A DNA stretch of 37,062 bases from Deltaproteobacteria bacterium (GCA_013151775.1 JAADHO010000164.1:1-37062), one strand, 5' to 3'; positions 15,300 to 23,992 are shown, numbered from the stretch's first letter. The notes: generated from the sequence alone by a model not told the origin. A program made the numbers and translations.

Positions 15300-16652
15300 T
15301 CAGACGCGCTGAATGTGCCTCGCGGAGACGCGCGTGAAGCGGTGAACGAGCAAGATCGCCACGGCGAAGAGGCCTGCGCTGAGGCCGACCCAGATGCCGC
15401 GCGCGCCCCAGCCCAGGCCGAAGGCGAGCCCGAGGGATAGGGGCAGACCGACGACGTAGTGACCGACGACGTTGGCGACGAAGGGGAAGCGTGTGTCGCC
15501 GGCGCCGCGCAGAGCGCCCGCGGCGACGACCTGTGCGCCGTCCGCGAGCTGAAAGACGGCCGCCACGGCGAGCAGCGGGAGCACGGCGCGTATCACGACG
15601 GGATCGGGCGTGAAGATGCGCGCGAGAGTCGTGGGAAAAAAGACGAAGAGCGCAGCGGTGGTGGTCATGAACGCCGTCGCCAAGCCGAGGGCGAGGAAGC
15701 CTGCCTTGCGCGCGCCGGGTGTGTCTTCGCGGCCGATGGCATGACCCACGCGGACGCTCGCGGCGATGCCGATGCCGAGGGGAACCTGAAAAGTGGTGGA
15801 CGCCAACATCAAGGCCACGTTGTGGGCGGCGAGGGGCTGTTGCCCCAGCAGCCCGGCGAAATAGCTGGAGAGTCCGAACACGCCCACCTCGGCCAGCAGC
15901 GTGCCCGCGACGGGTAGCCCGAGGCGCACGCCGCGCTTCATCAGCTCGGGTTCGAAGTGGCGAGGGGCCGCGCGGCCAGGGAGAGTGCGGAGCGCATAGA
16001 CGGCCACAGCGCACTGAATGATCGTGGAGATGGTGCTGGCCCATCCGGCTCCGGCGATGCCCAGGCGCGGGATGCCCAACGCCGGCAAACCGAGACGGAC
16101 GAGGCCCGCGTCGCCGAAGACCAGGGCCCAGCTCACGGGCAGGTTCACTAGGTTCGCGAGCACGACGCCGATGATCAGCGGGCGCGTCACGCCATGGGCC
16201 GAGAGCAGGCCGCGGGCGGCGACCAGGACGAGGAAGAAGCCGAGGCCGGGCAACCTCGTCAACACGTAGATGCGCGTGGCCTCTGCGCTGTCTGCGGCGA
16301 TGCCCGCGTGAGGTAGAATGTAGACCACCGCGGCGATCAGGATGGACAGCGGTACGGTGGCCAGCAGCGCGACGCGTGCGGCGTGCCGGTAGGAGCGGCG
16401 AGCCACGTCACTTTCGCCAGATCCGAGGGCCTGCGCGACCAACGGGTCGAAGCCCACGACGAGACCCAAACCGACCACGGCGAGGGTGAAGTAGATGCCG
16501 CTGCCGAGCCCCACGGCGCCTAGCTCGACCTCTCCGAGTCGGCCGACGACCGCGGCGTCCACGGTACCCAGGAGCTGATTGCCGAGATGCGTCAGCGCCA
16601 GCGGAGCGGCCAGGGCGAAGAGCGTACGCAGCTCACGTAGAGTGGAAGCCAT
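15300..16652 (-). CDS. MATE-family efflux transporter
   Basis: A multidrug and toxin extrusion protein of 450 residues from the ATG at 16652; an in-frame ATG at 16673 would add seven residues, and neither has an obvious ribosome site. Twelve hydrophobic segments are visible. Family hallmarks include LAAPLALTHLGNQLLGTVDAAVVGRLG in helix 1, IYFTLAVVGLGLVVGFDPLVAQALGSG, PLGIGIAASVRVGHAIGR in helix 7/8 and GALRGAGDTRFPFVANVVGHYVVGLPLSLGLAF near the C-terminus. MATE pumps exchange cationic drugs or metabolites for Na+ or H+ in the inner membrane. The upstream lipoprotein gene ends 49 bp before the start on the same strand, so the two may be cotranscribed. Confidence 0.9.
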   Translation of the reverse strand: MASTLRELRTLFALAAPLALTHLGNQLLGTVDAAVVGRLGEVELGAVGLGSGIYFTLAVVGLGLVVGFDPLVAQALGSGESDVARRSYRHAARVALLATVPLSILIAAVVYILPHAGIAADSAEATRIYVLTRLPGLGFFLVLVAARGLLSAHGVTRPLIIGVVLANLVNLPVSWALVFGDAGLVRLGLPALGIPRLGIAGAGWASTISTIIQCAVAVYALRTLPGRAAPRHFEPELMKRGVRLGLPVAGTLLAEVGVFGLSSYFAGLLGQQPLAAHNVALMLASTTFQVPLGIGIAASVRVGHAIGREDTPGARKAGFLALGLATAFMTTTAALFVFFPTTLARIFTPDPVVIRAVLPLLAVAAVFQLADGAQVVAAGALRGAGDTRFPFVANVVGHYVVGLPLSLGLAFGLGWGARGIWVGLSAGLFAVAILLVHRFTRVSARHIQRV

Positions 16653-16701
16653 GCGCGCCGGAGCGTGCGCCATGGAGCCGTCGTTGCAAGCCGTGTGTCG
16701 C

Positions 16702-17310
16702 TCAGCGGCAGTGAAGAGCCGAGGCTTCGGATTCGAGCTGAGTCCAGATGGCGTCGTCGAAGTCGAGGGGCGAGATCTTGAAGAGCAGCGCCCGATGTGC
16801 CGCGCCCTCGCATGTGCGTGACGACCACTCGATGTTCAGATCGATCGGGGCCCCGGTCTCCCATGGGTCGAAGGCGCGGACGCGAACGCGGTGCCAGTCG
16901 TCGTGATCGACGAGGCGCCGAACTTCGATGGCGGACGCCGGGAGGTCGCTCCGCGCGTGGGATCCCAAGCCGGACCCGAGACCGCGAAAATACTCGACGA
17001 GCTGCGCTTCCACGTGGACGGGTGTGACGTCGGCGTCGCGCTCGAGCAGGAAGACGAAGGCGTAGGTCCAGAAATCGCTGGCGTCTTGGTCGTAGTAGCC
17101 GGGGGAGAATCGCAGCACTTCGCGACCGCGGAAGGCGAGCCCGGGGGCGAAGGCCGGGGGAATGGTGAAGCTGCCACCTCGCCACCCTCGAGGGCTCTGC
17201 CACTCATAGGTCGGGGAGGTCGCGCTGGGAGTGGCGGCGCGAGAGCCAGCCCCACCGCAAGCGAGACAGCCGAATGCGAGACAGAGAAGTCGAAATGCTG
17301 GTGAAACCAT
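16702..17310 (-). CDS. Putative small lipoprotein of unknown function
   Basis: About 202 residues from the ATG at 17310, chosen over 17331 because AAGGAG sits 7-12 bases upstream of it. The N-terminus MVSPAFRLLCLAFGCLACGG is a lipoprotein-type signal with alternative Cys acceptors (AFGC or CLAC). The mature part has WQSPRGWRGGSFTIPPAFAPGL, an aromatic-rich segment FSPGYYDQDASDFWTYAFVFLLE, and a C-terminal Cys pair. No family is recognised. It is divergent from lysR, with a shared 71-bp promoter region, so it could be under LysR control. Confidence 0.65.
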   Translation of the reverse strand: MVSPAFRLLCLAFGCLACGGAGSRAATPSATSPTYEWQSPRGWRGGSFTIPPAFAPGLAFRGREVLRFSPGYYDQDASDFWTYAFVFLLERDADVTPVHVEAQLVEYFRGLGSGLGSHARSDLPASAIEVRRLVDHDDWHRVRVRAFDPWETGAPIDLNIEWSSRTCEGAAHRALLFKISPLDFDDAIWTQLESEASALHCR

Positions 17311-17360
17311 CGGAGTGCTCCTTCGGCACACAATCTCCCAGACCCAAGAAATCTGTCCAA

Positions 17361-17386
17361 TGCATGTTATACAGTGTTGTCATGCA
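17361..17386. promoter_or_regulatory. Tandem degenerate TGCAT-N3-ATGCA sites over the lysR start
   Basis: TGCAT-GTT-ATACA (17361-17373) is immediately followed by GTGTT-GTC-ATGCA (17374-17386). Each is a partly degenerate copy of the perfect palindromes at 18322 and 18411. The first keeps the T-N11-A form of LysR boxes. Site two covers the probable lysR start codon (17382), and TATACA (17368-17373) resembles a -10 box, so binding here could block lysR expression. Confidence 0.5.
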
Positions 17387-18290
17387 CGGCATTCATCTTC
17401 GAAACGCTGACCTCAACCTGCTGGTCGTGCTTCGAGCGCTGCTCGAGACGCGCAGCGTCACGCAGGCGGCGGCGCAGCTTGGTGTCAGCCAGTCCGCGAC
17501 CAGCCACGCTCTGTCTCGCCTGCGCGTGCTCTTCGCAGATCCTCTGCTGGTGCGGAGCGGCCGAGGCATGACCACGACGCCGCGAGCCGACGCCCTGGAG
17601 CAGCCCCTCGGCCTGCACCTCGATGGCCTGGAGTTGCTGCTGCGACCGCAAGATGACTTCGACGTCTCCACGGTGCAGCGCACGTTTCGCATTGCGGGTG
17701 AGGACTACTTCTCGACCGTCGTGCTCCCGAACCTGCTGGCTCGCGTCGCCCCTCGAGCCCCCGGCGTCGTGGTGGAGATGCTGCCCAGGTCGCCGACTCC
17801 AGAGCGCGGGTTGGCGAATCGGGACTTCGACCTGCACGTGGGCGTGGTGAAAGCGAACGCCGCCGAAGCGTCGCGACGGCAGGTGCTGTTTACTGATGAC
17901 ATGGTCTGCGTGCTCCGCCACGGCCACCCAGCGGCGGGCGTGGAGCTGGATGTGAAGACCTACGCCGAGCTGGATCACGTGATGGTCGGGGTCGGCCCAC
18001 GAGGTCCAACGGGCGTCGACGACGAGCTCGCGAGACGCGGCCTCGAGCGCCGAATCGGCTGCCGCGTAGGGCATTTCGTGGCGGCACCGGCGGTCGTCGC
18101 GGAGACCGACATGGTGCTCACCTTGCCTCGGCGTCTGGCCCAGCGGTTCTGCGCCGGACATGGGCTGACCATCTTGGAGACCCCGTTGCCGCGTCTCCCC
18201 TTCCAGTACGCGCAATTCTGGCACGCGGCCATGCAACAAGACCCAGGCCATCGCTGGTTCCGTACCCAGGTGCGCCTAGCTGCAGCCTGA
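17382..18290 (+). CDS. LysR-family transcriptional regulator (NahR/NodD-like)
   Basis: A 302-residue regulator from ATG 17382; ATG 17364 would add six residues. The N-terminal winged helix is canonical: LRNADLNLLVVLRALLETRSVTQAAAQLGVSQSATSHALSRLR, then DPLLVRSGRGMTTTPRA, the pattern of the NahR/NodD branch. A two-lobed periplasmic-binding-type effector domain follows (about residues 90-300), with VVEMLPRSPTPERGLANRDFDLHVGV in the first lobe. It is divergent from the lipoprotein gene ending at 16702 and upstream of the 339-bp regulatory region. T-N11-A palindromes occur both at its own start and downstream, consistent with autoregulation and control of the DUF2339 operon. The effector is unknown. 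Confidence 0.9.
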   Translation: MHGIHLRNADLNLLVVLRALLETRSVTQAAAQLGVSQSATSHALSRLRVLFADPLLVRSGRGMTTTPRADALEQPLGLHLDGLELLLRPQDDFDVSTVQRTFRIAGEDYFSTVVLPNLLARVAPRAPGVVVEMLPRSPTPERGLANRDFDLHVGVVKANAAEASRRQVLFTDDMVCVLRHGHPAAGVELDVKTYAELDHVMVGVGPRGPTGVDDELARRGLERRIGCRVGHFVAAPAVVAETDMVLTLPRRLAQRFCAGHGLTILETPLPRLPFQYAQFWHAAMQQDPGHRWFRTQVRLAAA

Positions 18291-18321
18291 GTCGAAGAAT
18301 ACATTTTCTGCACAGCGCGCA

Positions 18322-18334
18322 TGCATGTCATGCA
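18322..18334. promoter_or_regulatory. Perfect palindrome, site A (T-N11-A LysR-type box)
   Basis: TGCATG-T-CATGCA is a perfect 6-1-6 inverted repeat, equivalent to TGCAT-GTC-ATGCA. It ends about 158 bp upstream of the sigma-54 -24 element at 18492. The T-N11-A form with dyad symmetry is the LysR-type recognition pattern, and the position also suits an upstream activating site for a sigma-54 activator. Confidence 0.65.
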
Positions 18335-18410
18335 CACATCCGACGCATCCCTGAAAGTATCCTGGAAGCTTTCGGAGGAAGCTTTCGGATCTGCTGCTGA
18401 AATGCGCTCT

Positions 18411-18429
18411 GCATGCATATCATGCATGC
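18411..18429. promoter_or_regulatory. Perfect palindrome, site B (T-N11-A LysR-type box)
   Basis: GCATGCAT-ATC-ATGCATGC is a perfect 8-3-8 inverted repeat containing the core TGCAT-ATC-ATGCA (18414-18426), the same core as site A with one spacer base changed. Its centre is 92 bp from that of site A and it ends 63 bp before the sigma-54 -24 element. Confidence 0.65.
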
Positions 18430-18491
18430 GTTTAATGAACACATTGCTCGAAGCATCCCAATTCATCCTGGAAGCTTTGGGGAGAAGCTGT

Positions 18492-18507
18492 TGGCACGAG
18501 TTTCGCT
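18492..18507 (+). promoter_or_regulatory. Candidate sigma-54 promoter (-24/-12)
   Basis: TGGCAC-gagtt-TCGCT matches the consensus TGGCAC-N5-TTGCW with a single change in the -12 block. The invariant GG (18493-18494) and GC (18505-18506) are exactly 10 bp apart. Transcription would start near 18518, about 110 bp before the DUF2339 gene. Confidence 0.5.
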
Positions 18508-18629
18508 GAAGCTTGGCGCATGCTCGCTCTTCTTCACCGCCGTGAGACTTCGAGCGCCATGGGCGCATTGCACGTACGCTCCGGCGAACGGGTCTGGGGT
18601 AGGCACGGTTCAGGACTGGGAGTCCACGC

Positions 18630-21600
18630 ATGAGTGACGGCGTCGCGGTGATGGTTGGCCTGATGGCCTGCTTCGTGCCCCTGGGCATGCTGGTGGCGTG
18701 GGTGGTCTACATCGCGCGCGTGTCAGGGCTCACGCAGCGGGTGCAGGAGCTGGAGGCCGAGGTCGCGCGCCTCGGTGGCGAGCAGCTCCAGACGACGCGC
18801 TACCTTCAGAGTCTCCACGCGAGGCTCGAAGCGGATGCGCTGACGACGCCTGCCGAGCCGGTCGAGCAATTCGCAGCGGCCACCGAAGAGCTGGAGGAGA
18901 CCGCGGCCCAGGCACAGATCGCGACACCGACCGACGCGCCAGCGGAGACGAAGCCCCCGCTCGAGTCCGACTCGGGCGAGCCCGTGCCCGAGACGCGAGC
19001 GCCAGTCCAGACGACGCGCCAAGCGCCCGACGAGGCGCAGGCGAGCCCAGCGCCTTCGGCCGACGCCCCGGTCGAGTCTACGGCTCCGGTCGAGTCTATG
19101 GCTCCCGTCGAGTCTACGCTCGAGTCTACGCCTCCGCTCGATCCCCAGCCCGAGGACGCGCCGAACCGAGCCACGCCCAGCAAACCGAGCATGGGTCTGG
19201 AGCAATGGATCGGCGTGCGCGGTGCCGCCGCTGCCGGTGCGATCCTGCTCGTGCTCTCCGCGCTCTACTTCTTCCAGTACTCCATCGAGCATGGGTTCGT
19301 GACGCCCGCGATGCGCATCCTCATCGGAGCCGTGCTGGGCCTCGGCTGCCTGCTCGCCGGCGAGCTACGCCTGCGCAAGACCCACATCACCCTGGCCAAC
19401 TGGCTGGACGGCGCGGGCATCGCCATCCTCTACATCACCATCTGGGCTGGGCGCAGCCTCTACGAACTCTATCCCCACTGGGCCGCCAGCCTCGGCATGC
19501 TGGCCATCACCGGCACCTGCGTCGCGCTCTCATCCAGAAGACGCTCGACGGTGATCGCCGCCCTCGGACTCTTCGGCGGATTCATCACTCCCCTCGCCCT
19601 CTCCACGGGCACCGATCGCCCCATTCCGCTCTTCGGCTATCTGCTGCTCTTGGACATCGCCATGCTCACGCTGGCACGCGCGCGACGTTGGTCCTGGCTC
19701 GCGCTGCTCAGCCTCGGCGGCACCTTCCTGTATCAGTTCGCGTGGCTCTCTTTCCGCCTGGACGAAGAGCGCCTCGTGCTCGGAGTCGGCATCTCCCTGG
19801 TCTTCGCGCTCGTCTTCAGTGCCTGGCCACGTCCTCGAGCGCGCGAGCAGAGCGAGACGCCAGGCCTCGGCTGGCAGCTGATGCGCACTGCGGGCCTCGT
19901 CCTACCCATGCTCTTCGCCTTCATCTTGGCCGTGCGCTCGGATCTCGGCGCACACTTCTGGCCTACGGCGGTGCAACTCGGCGTGCTCGCCCTGGCCGGC
20001 TCCGTGCTCTCCGCGCGGCAGAAGAACCCGCTCACGGGCATCACCATCGCGTGCTCCACGGCGGCGGTCCTGCTCGGCTGGGCGGTCGCGCATCCGCTGG
20101 TGAACCAAGCGCTGATGGCTCGCTGGGTGGGTCTGGTCGCAGCCCTCGGGGTGCTCATGCACATCGCCGGTGAGCTCGATCGCAGCGAGCTAGGCGCCGC
20201 GCGCATGGTGGCGTCGGTCGCACACGCGGCGTTCGCTGTGCTGATGGCGATCGTCACCATCACCAACGCCAGCGACTCTCCGTGGCCACAGCTCGCCTTC
20301 TTCGGACTGGCGACGCTGCTGGCCGCTCGAGCGGCCGCCTTCCCTCGAAGCCGACAGCTCCCCGTCGCCGTGGGCGGCCTGGGCGCCTTCGCCTTGGGCA
20401 GCGCCTTCGTGGTGAACGTGGGCGAGAGCTGGAGCACGTCTCCGACGCTGCTCGCCTCACTCTGGGTGGCCTTGGCGGCGCTCACACAGGTGGGCGGCGT
20501 GTGGCCTCGAGCACGACGGCTGCGGCACGCCTCGGATCACGCGGCGGTGGTCATTGCGGCCTTCTTCATCATCATCCTGCCGAGCGCCGAAGGTGTCTTG
20601 GGCGTGGCACCGGTCTACGCCTCCACGCTCGCGCTGGTGGTCCTGGGTCTCCTGGCTGCCACCCGACTCCGCAAGGGCCTGTGGATGGCGCCGATCCTCG
20701 GAGCGGCTCTGCTCGGTCACTTCAACGACCTGCAGGTCCACACGTCATCCTCGACCGCGACTCTGCAGCTCGCGGGCATGATGCTCAGCGTCGCCCTCTT
20801 CAGCGTCTGGCCGCTGCTCCTCGGACGACGCCGCGACGCCAACCATTTCCGCGTGGCCTCCTTGGCGGCCCCGCTCTACTTCCTGCTCATGCGCAGCGCC
20901 TGGCTGCGCGCCTTCGGTCCCGAAGCCCAAGGTCTCTTGCCCGTCGGCCTCGCGGTCGTCTCCCTCGGGCTCGCTGTCCTCGCGCGACGATCCCTGCGCG
21001 ACGAGAGCACCCTCGACGATCGAGCGACAAACCGCAGCGGGCTGATCTGGTCCTTGGTCGCCGCCACGTCGTTTCTCACCGTGGCCATCCCACTTCAGCT
21101 GGAGAACGAGTGGATCACCATCGGCTGGTCCCTCGAGGCGCTCGCGCTGCTCTTGCTCTTCCGGCGCTTCAGACACGCCGGACTCAAGTATCTCGCCGTG
21201 GCGCTCGCCTCCGCCGTGTTCATCCGCCTGGTCTTCAACCCCTACCTGCTCGAGTACCACCTGCGCGGCAGCCTGCGCGTCCTGAACTGGCTCTCCTACA
21301 CCTACCTCGTGCCCGTCGTCTGCTTGTTCGGCATGTGGCGCGTGCTGGCCAAGAGCGAGATCCCCCTGCGGCAATCCTGGGAGCACCCGATCTTCCCCAA
21401 GCGCGTCGCCGTGCTCGCTGCGCTGATGGCCTCGGCAGGCATCGTCGTGCTCTTCGCCTGGGTGAACCTCACGATCTTCGACGTCTTCGCCCCGGCCCGT
21501 GAGCTGACCATTCCCCTCGACCGCATGCCCGCCCGCGACCTCAGCCTCTCGCTCTCCTGGGCCGTCTTCGCCCTGGGCATGCTGGCCGTGGGGCTGTGGC

Positions 21601-21803
21601 GCCGGAGCATGCCCCTGCGCGTGGCGAGCCTGCTCTTGATCCTGCTGACCGCCGGCAAGACCTTCCTCTACGACCTCGGACACCTGTCCGATCTATATCG
21701 CGTGGCGTCGCTGGCCGGTCTCGCCGTCTCCCTGATCGTCATCTCACTGGTCTACCAACGCTTCGTCTTCCGCACTGAGAAGACCGAGGAGGAGTCCGCA
21801 TGA
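18630..21803 (+). CDS. DUF2339 family polytopic membrane protein
   Basis: A protein of 1057 residues. An N-terminal membrane helix (about 8-30) is followed by a short coiled coil (RVQELEAEVARLGGEQLQT). Next comes a long acidic Pro/Ala/Thr/Glu linker (about 65-185) that includes repeats of the type (A)PVES(T/M). The conserved entry motif LEQWIGVRGAAAAGAILLVLSALYFFQYSIEHGF begins the DUF2339 core, which runs to the C-terminus as more than 20 hydrophobic helices. The function of DUF2339 proteins is not established; they often sit beside DUF3999, as here. The ATG at 18630 has GGGAG seven bases upstream. The stop overlaps the next start (ATGA), so the two proteins are translationally coupled. Likely an inner-membrane envelope component. 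Confidence 0.88.
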   Translation: MSDGVAVMVGLMACFVPLGMLVAWVVYIARVSGLTQRVQELEAEVARLGGEQLQTTRYLQSLHARLEADALTTPAEPVEQFAAATEELEETAAQAQIATPTDAPAETKPPLESDSGEPVPETRAPVQTTRQAPDEAQASPAPSADAPVESTAPVESMAPVESTLESTPPLDPQPEDAPNRATPSKPSMGLEQWIGVRGAAAAGAILLVLSALYFFQYSIEHGFVTPAMRILIGAVLGLGCLLAGELRLRKTHITLANWLDGAGIAILYITIWAGRSLYELYPHWAASLGMLAITGTCVALSSRRRSTVIAALGLFGGFITPLALSTGTDRPIPLFGYLLLLDIAMLTLARARRWSWLALLSLGGTFLYQFAWLSFRLDEERLVLGVGISLVFALVFSAWPRPRAREQSETPGLGWQLMRTAGLVLPMLFAFILAVRSDLGAHFWPTAVQLGVLALAGSVLSARQKNPLTGITIACSTAAVLLGWAVAHPLVNQALMARWVGLVAALGVLMHIAGELDRSELGAARMVASVAHAAFAVLMAIVTITNASDSPWPQLAFFGLATLLAARAAAFPRSRQLPVAVGGLGAFALGSAFVVNVGESWSTSPTLLASLWVALAALTQVGGVWPRARRLRHASDHAAVVIAAFFIIILPSAEGVLGVAPVYASTLALVVLGLLAATRLRKGLWMAPILGAALLGHFNDLQVHTSSSTATLQLAGMMLSVALFSVWPLLLGRRRDANHFRVASLAAPLYFLLMRSAWLRAFGPEAQGLLPVGLAVVSLGLAVLARRSLRDESTLDDRATNRSGLIWSLVAATSFLTVAIPLQLENEWITIGWSLEALALLLLFRRFRHAGLKYLAVALASAVFIRLVFNPYLLEYHLRGSLRVLNWLSYTYLVPVVCLFGMWRVLAKSEIPLRQSWEHPIFPKRVAVLAALMASAGIVVLFAWVNLTIFDVFAPARELTIPLDRMPARDLSLSLSWAVFALGMLAVGLWRRSMPLRVASLLLILLTAGKTFLYDLGHLSDLYRVASLAGLAVSLIVISLVYQRFVFRTEKTEEESA

Positions 21804-23992
21804 GTTCCAAGATCCACCGCGCCGCCCTGGCGCTCCTGCTCGGGCTGCTCGCGCTGCCTTCGACCCAGGCTCAGCCAGCCACCTCGGATCCAGCGGACGC
21901 ATCTCGGGTCTTCCCCTACGAAGCACCAATTCGGGACATGACTGCGGGCGGCGTGGCGCGCCTACCCATCCCAGCGGCCGTGCTCGCCGAGGCCGCACCG
22001 AACCTCGCCGACGTGCGCATCCACGACGCGAACGGGGAAGAGCTGCCCTATTTGATCGACAGCGACGCGCGGCCGGCCCGCGGAGAGCCGACGCCGCGCG
22101 AGCTCGATGCCACCATCCTGAACACCAGCCGGCGCATCGAGGGAGCGGAATCTCAGGCGCCGATCTACATCGAACGTTTCGAGCTGTCGCCGCCTCGCGT
22201 CGAGAGCGAGCTGGCAGACGGATCGTGGTCGAGGCGTCGTTGGGCGCTGGTCTTCGCCACTCCTCGCGACCGCTTCGTGGCCCAGGTCGTGGTGACGTGG
22301 GCCGCCATGGAGCGCCAGATGCCCCTGGCCGAAGGCTCGATCTATCGCTTCCCCTCACCCGAACGCAGTGGGCTCACGCTGCCCCTCGAATTCGCGCCCG
22401 AGCAGCCCGAGGAGGACGCTCGCGTCGTGGTCGAGATTCGCGGTGGGGACGGCTACCTCGAACCCACGCTGCGCTTCCGCAGCCACACCTCCCAAGACTC
22501 TCCGCCAACGTTGACGATCCCCCTCGAAGAGTCGCTGCGAACTTCGGAGAACGGAAAGACGACGATCCATCTCATCCGTCCGCAAGGGATCGTGCCGGAT
22601 CGACTCCAGATCAGCACGACCACAGCGAACTTCCATCGCGACGTCCGCGTGCTCGACGTGGCACAGGGCCAGGCCCCATCGACCATCGGTCACGGACTCG
22701 CCTATCGACTGCGGGAGGTCCGCGACGCCGAAGAGCTCAGCATCCCCCTGCTGCGCGCCTCGGGTCAGACGCTCACGGTCGAGATCGAAGACGAAGACAG
22801 CCCTCCGCTGGATGGGCTCCACTTCTCCGTGGAGGTGACGCAGCCGGTGTTGGTGTTCACGGGAGTCGAGCGCGCGATGTTGCGCTTCGGCGGTGGGCGT
22901 GTGCGCGCGCCGCGCTATGACCTGATGGGGATCCGTTCGAGCCTCACCGACGGATCGGGCGCTGAGCGTGCGCGGGTTCGGCTGGGCGAGATCCGCCCGA
23001 ACCCGAGCTTCGACGCCGGGCCAGCGCTCGCCTTCGCGCTGACCGCCGGACGGCCCGTGGCTCTGCGTGACTTCGCCTATCGCGCCAAGATTCGCGTCAC
23101 GGGCGCAAGCGAAGGACTCTCCCGGGTGGACCTCAGCCCGGAGGTGTTGGCGGGCGCCAACGACGCGTTGCACGACCTGCGCGTGGTCGACGCAGACGGT
23201 CGACAGCGCCCCTACGTGTTGGGCGCCGAAGAATCACAGACGCTCGAGCTGCGAGTGCCGAGCGCCGAGGTGCAAGGCGAGAACTCCGTCTACGAGCTGA
23301 CACTTCCCGCGTCACCGCTGCGCGTGAGCCGACTTACGCTCGACACAGACGCGAGCTTCCTGGCGCGCCGTCTTCGGGTCACGGGCACCTTGGAGAACGG
23401 ACGCGTGGCGACGCTGATGAACACCTTCCTCGCGCGCCCGCCCGACACCCACGAGCCGCTGGTGGTCGAGCTCAACACGGCACGCGTGCGCGACCTCCGA
23501 CTCGAGTTCGACGACGGTGGAGACGCACCCATCGAGCTCTCGCGCGTCAGCCTGGAGGTCGTCGGCTCACCGCTCTTCCTCGTCGCGCCCGACGGAGACT
23601 ACACGCTCTACTTCGGCGACCCGGGGCTTCAGGCGCCCGTATACGAGCTGAGCCGAGCCCGCGCCTTGGTGCTCTCCCTGCCCGCCGCGACGACCGAACT
23701 CGGAGCGCTCGAGCGCAACCCGGCGCACGTGCCACCTGCCTGGTACGAGGGCGCGGACGGTCAGGCGTGGTTGGTCTGGAGCGTGCTGATCTTGGCGCTC
23801 TTGGTGCTCGTCGTGTTGACCTTACGCGTGGTCCGAAGCGAGCCCGAGGAGGAGCCCGACGATCCACGAACGACCGAGACGACCAAGACGACGACCTCGT
23901 CCACAGATCCCGCGAGCGACCCGGCGCAGACCAAAGGCGAAACCGAGGGAGAGCACGACAAACACGATGGACACACGGAGTCCGACGGGTGA
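21800..23992 (+). CDS. DUF3999 family membrane-anchored periplasmic protein
   Basis: A 730-residue protein coupled to the DUF2339 gene. A signal peptide (about 1-24, ALALLLGLLALPSTQAQP) leads to a large beta-rich periplasmic region. Its opening FPYEAPIRDMTAGGVARLPIPAAVLAEAAPNLADVRIHDANGEELPY is the typical DUF3999 beginning. Internal beta-sandwich-like segments include LRVSRLTLDTDASFLARRLRV and RDLRLEFDDGG. A single C-terminal membrane helix (about 655-678, LVWSVLILALLVLVVLTLRVV) ends in a short cytoplasmic tail rich in Glu, Asp and Thr with a few His. The topology fits a periplasmic partner of the DUF2339 membrane protein; the molecular role is unknown. Confidence 0.86.
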   Translation: MSSKIHRAALALLLGLLALPSTQAQPATSDPADASRVFPYEAPIRDMTAGGVARLPIPAAVLAEAAPNLADVRIHDANGEELPYLIDSDARPARGEPTPRELDATILNTSRRIEGAESQAPIYIERFELSPPRVESELADGSWSRRRWALVFATPRDRFVAQVVVTWAAMERQMPLAEGSIYRFPSPERSGLTLPLEFAPEQPEEDARVVVEIRGGDGYLEPTLRFRSHTSQDSPPTLTIPLEESLRTSENGKTTIHLIRPQGIVPDRLQISTTTANFHRDVRVLDVAQGQAPSTIGHGLAYRLREVRDAEELSIPLLRASGQTLTVEIEDEDSPPLDGLHFSVEVTQPVLVFTGVERAMLRFGGGRVRAPRYDLMGIRSSLTDGSGAERARVRLGEIRPNPSFDAGPALAFALTAGRPVALRDFAYRAKIRVTGASEGLSRVDLSPEVLAGANDALHDLRVVDADGRQRPYVLGAEESQTLELRVPSAEVQGENSVYELTLPASPLRVSRLTLDTDASFLARRLRVTGTLENGRVATLMNTFLARPPDTHEPLVVELNTARVRDLRLEFDDGGDAPIELSRVSLEVVGSPLFLVAPDGDYTLYFGDPGLQAPVYELSRARALVLSLPAATTELGALERNPAHVPPAWYEGADGQAWLVWSVLILALLVLVVLTLRVVRSEPEEEPDDPRTTETTKTTTSSTDPASDPAQTKGETEGEHDKHDGHTESDG

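Larger units (their letters stand above)
18341..18510. repeat. Duplicated non-coding module, two imperfect copies
   Basis: Copy 1 (18341-18401) and copy 2 (18449-18510) share, in order: CGA(C/A)GCATCCC (18341 and 18449), an exact 14-bp ATCCTGGAAGCTTT (18359 and 18465), a second GAAGCT..T.GG (about 18378 and 18484), and GCTGAA (18396 and 18505). The offset is 106-109 bp throughout. Each copy is preceded by one palindrome (site A or B), so the whole palindrome-plus-module unit appears duplicated. Confidence 0.7.
18291..18629. other. 339-bp regulatory region upstream of DUF2339 operon
   Basis: No gene is supported. The stretch is notably richer in A/T than its surroundings. It contains two perfect palindromes of the TGCAT-N3-ATGCA type, a duplicated module of about 100 bp, and a near-consensus sigma-54 element, followed by a leader of about 110 bp and a ribosome site (GGGAG at 18618-18622) for the gene at 18630. 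Short Met-His-rich open frames arise only from the palindromes and are not credible proteins. Confidence 0.75.

Noticed and set aside
18321-18509. Small Met-His-rich open frames beginning in the palindromes
   Set aside because: They arise because TGCATG contains ATG. There is no ribosome site, and the palindromes are better explained as DNA sites.
20282-21502. Plus-strand frame of 406 codons within the DUF2339 gene
   Set aside because: It is Arg/Pro/Gly-rich and a shadow of the DUF2339 reading frame.
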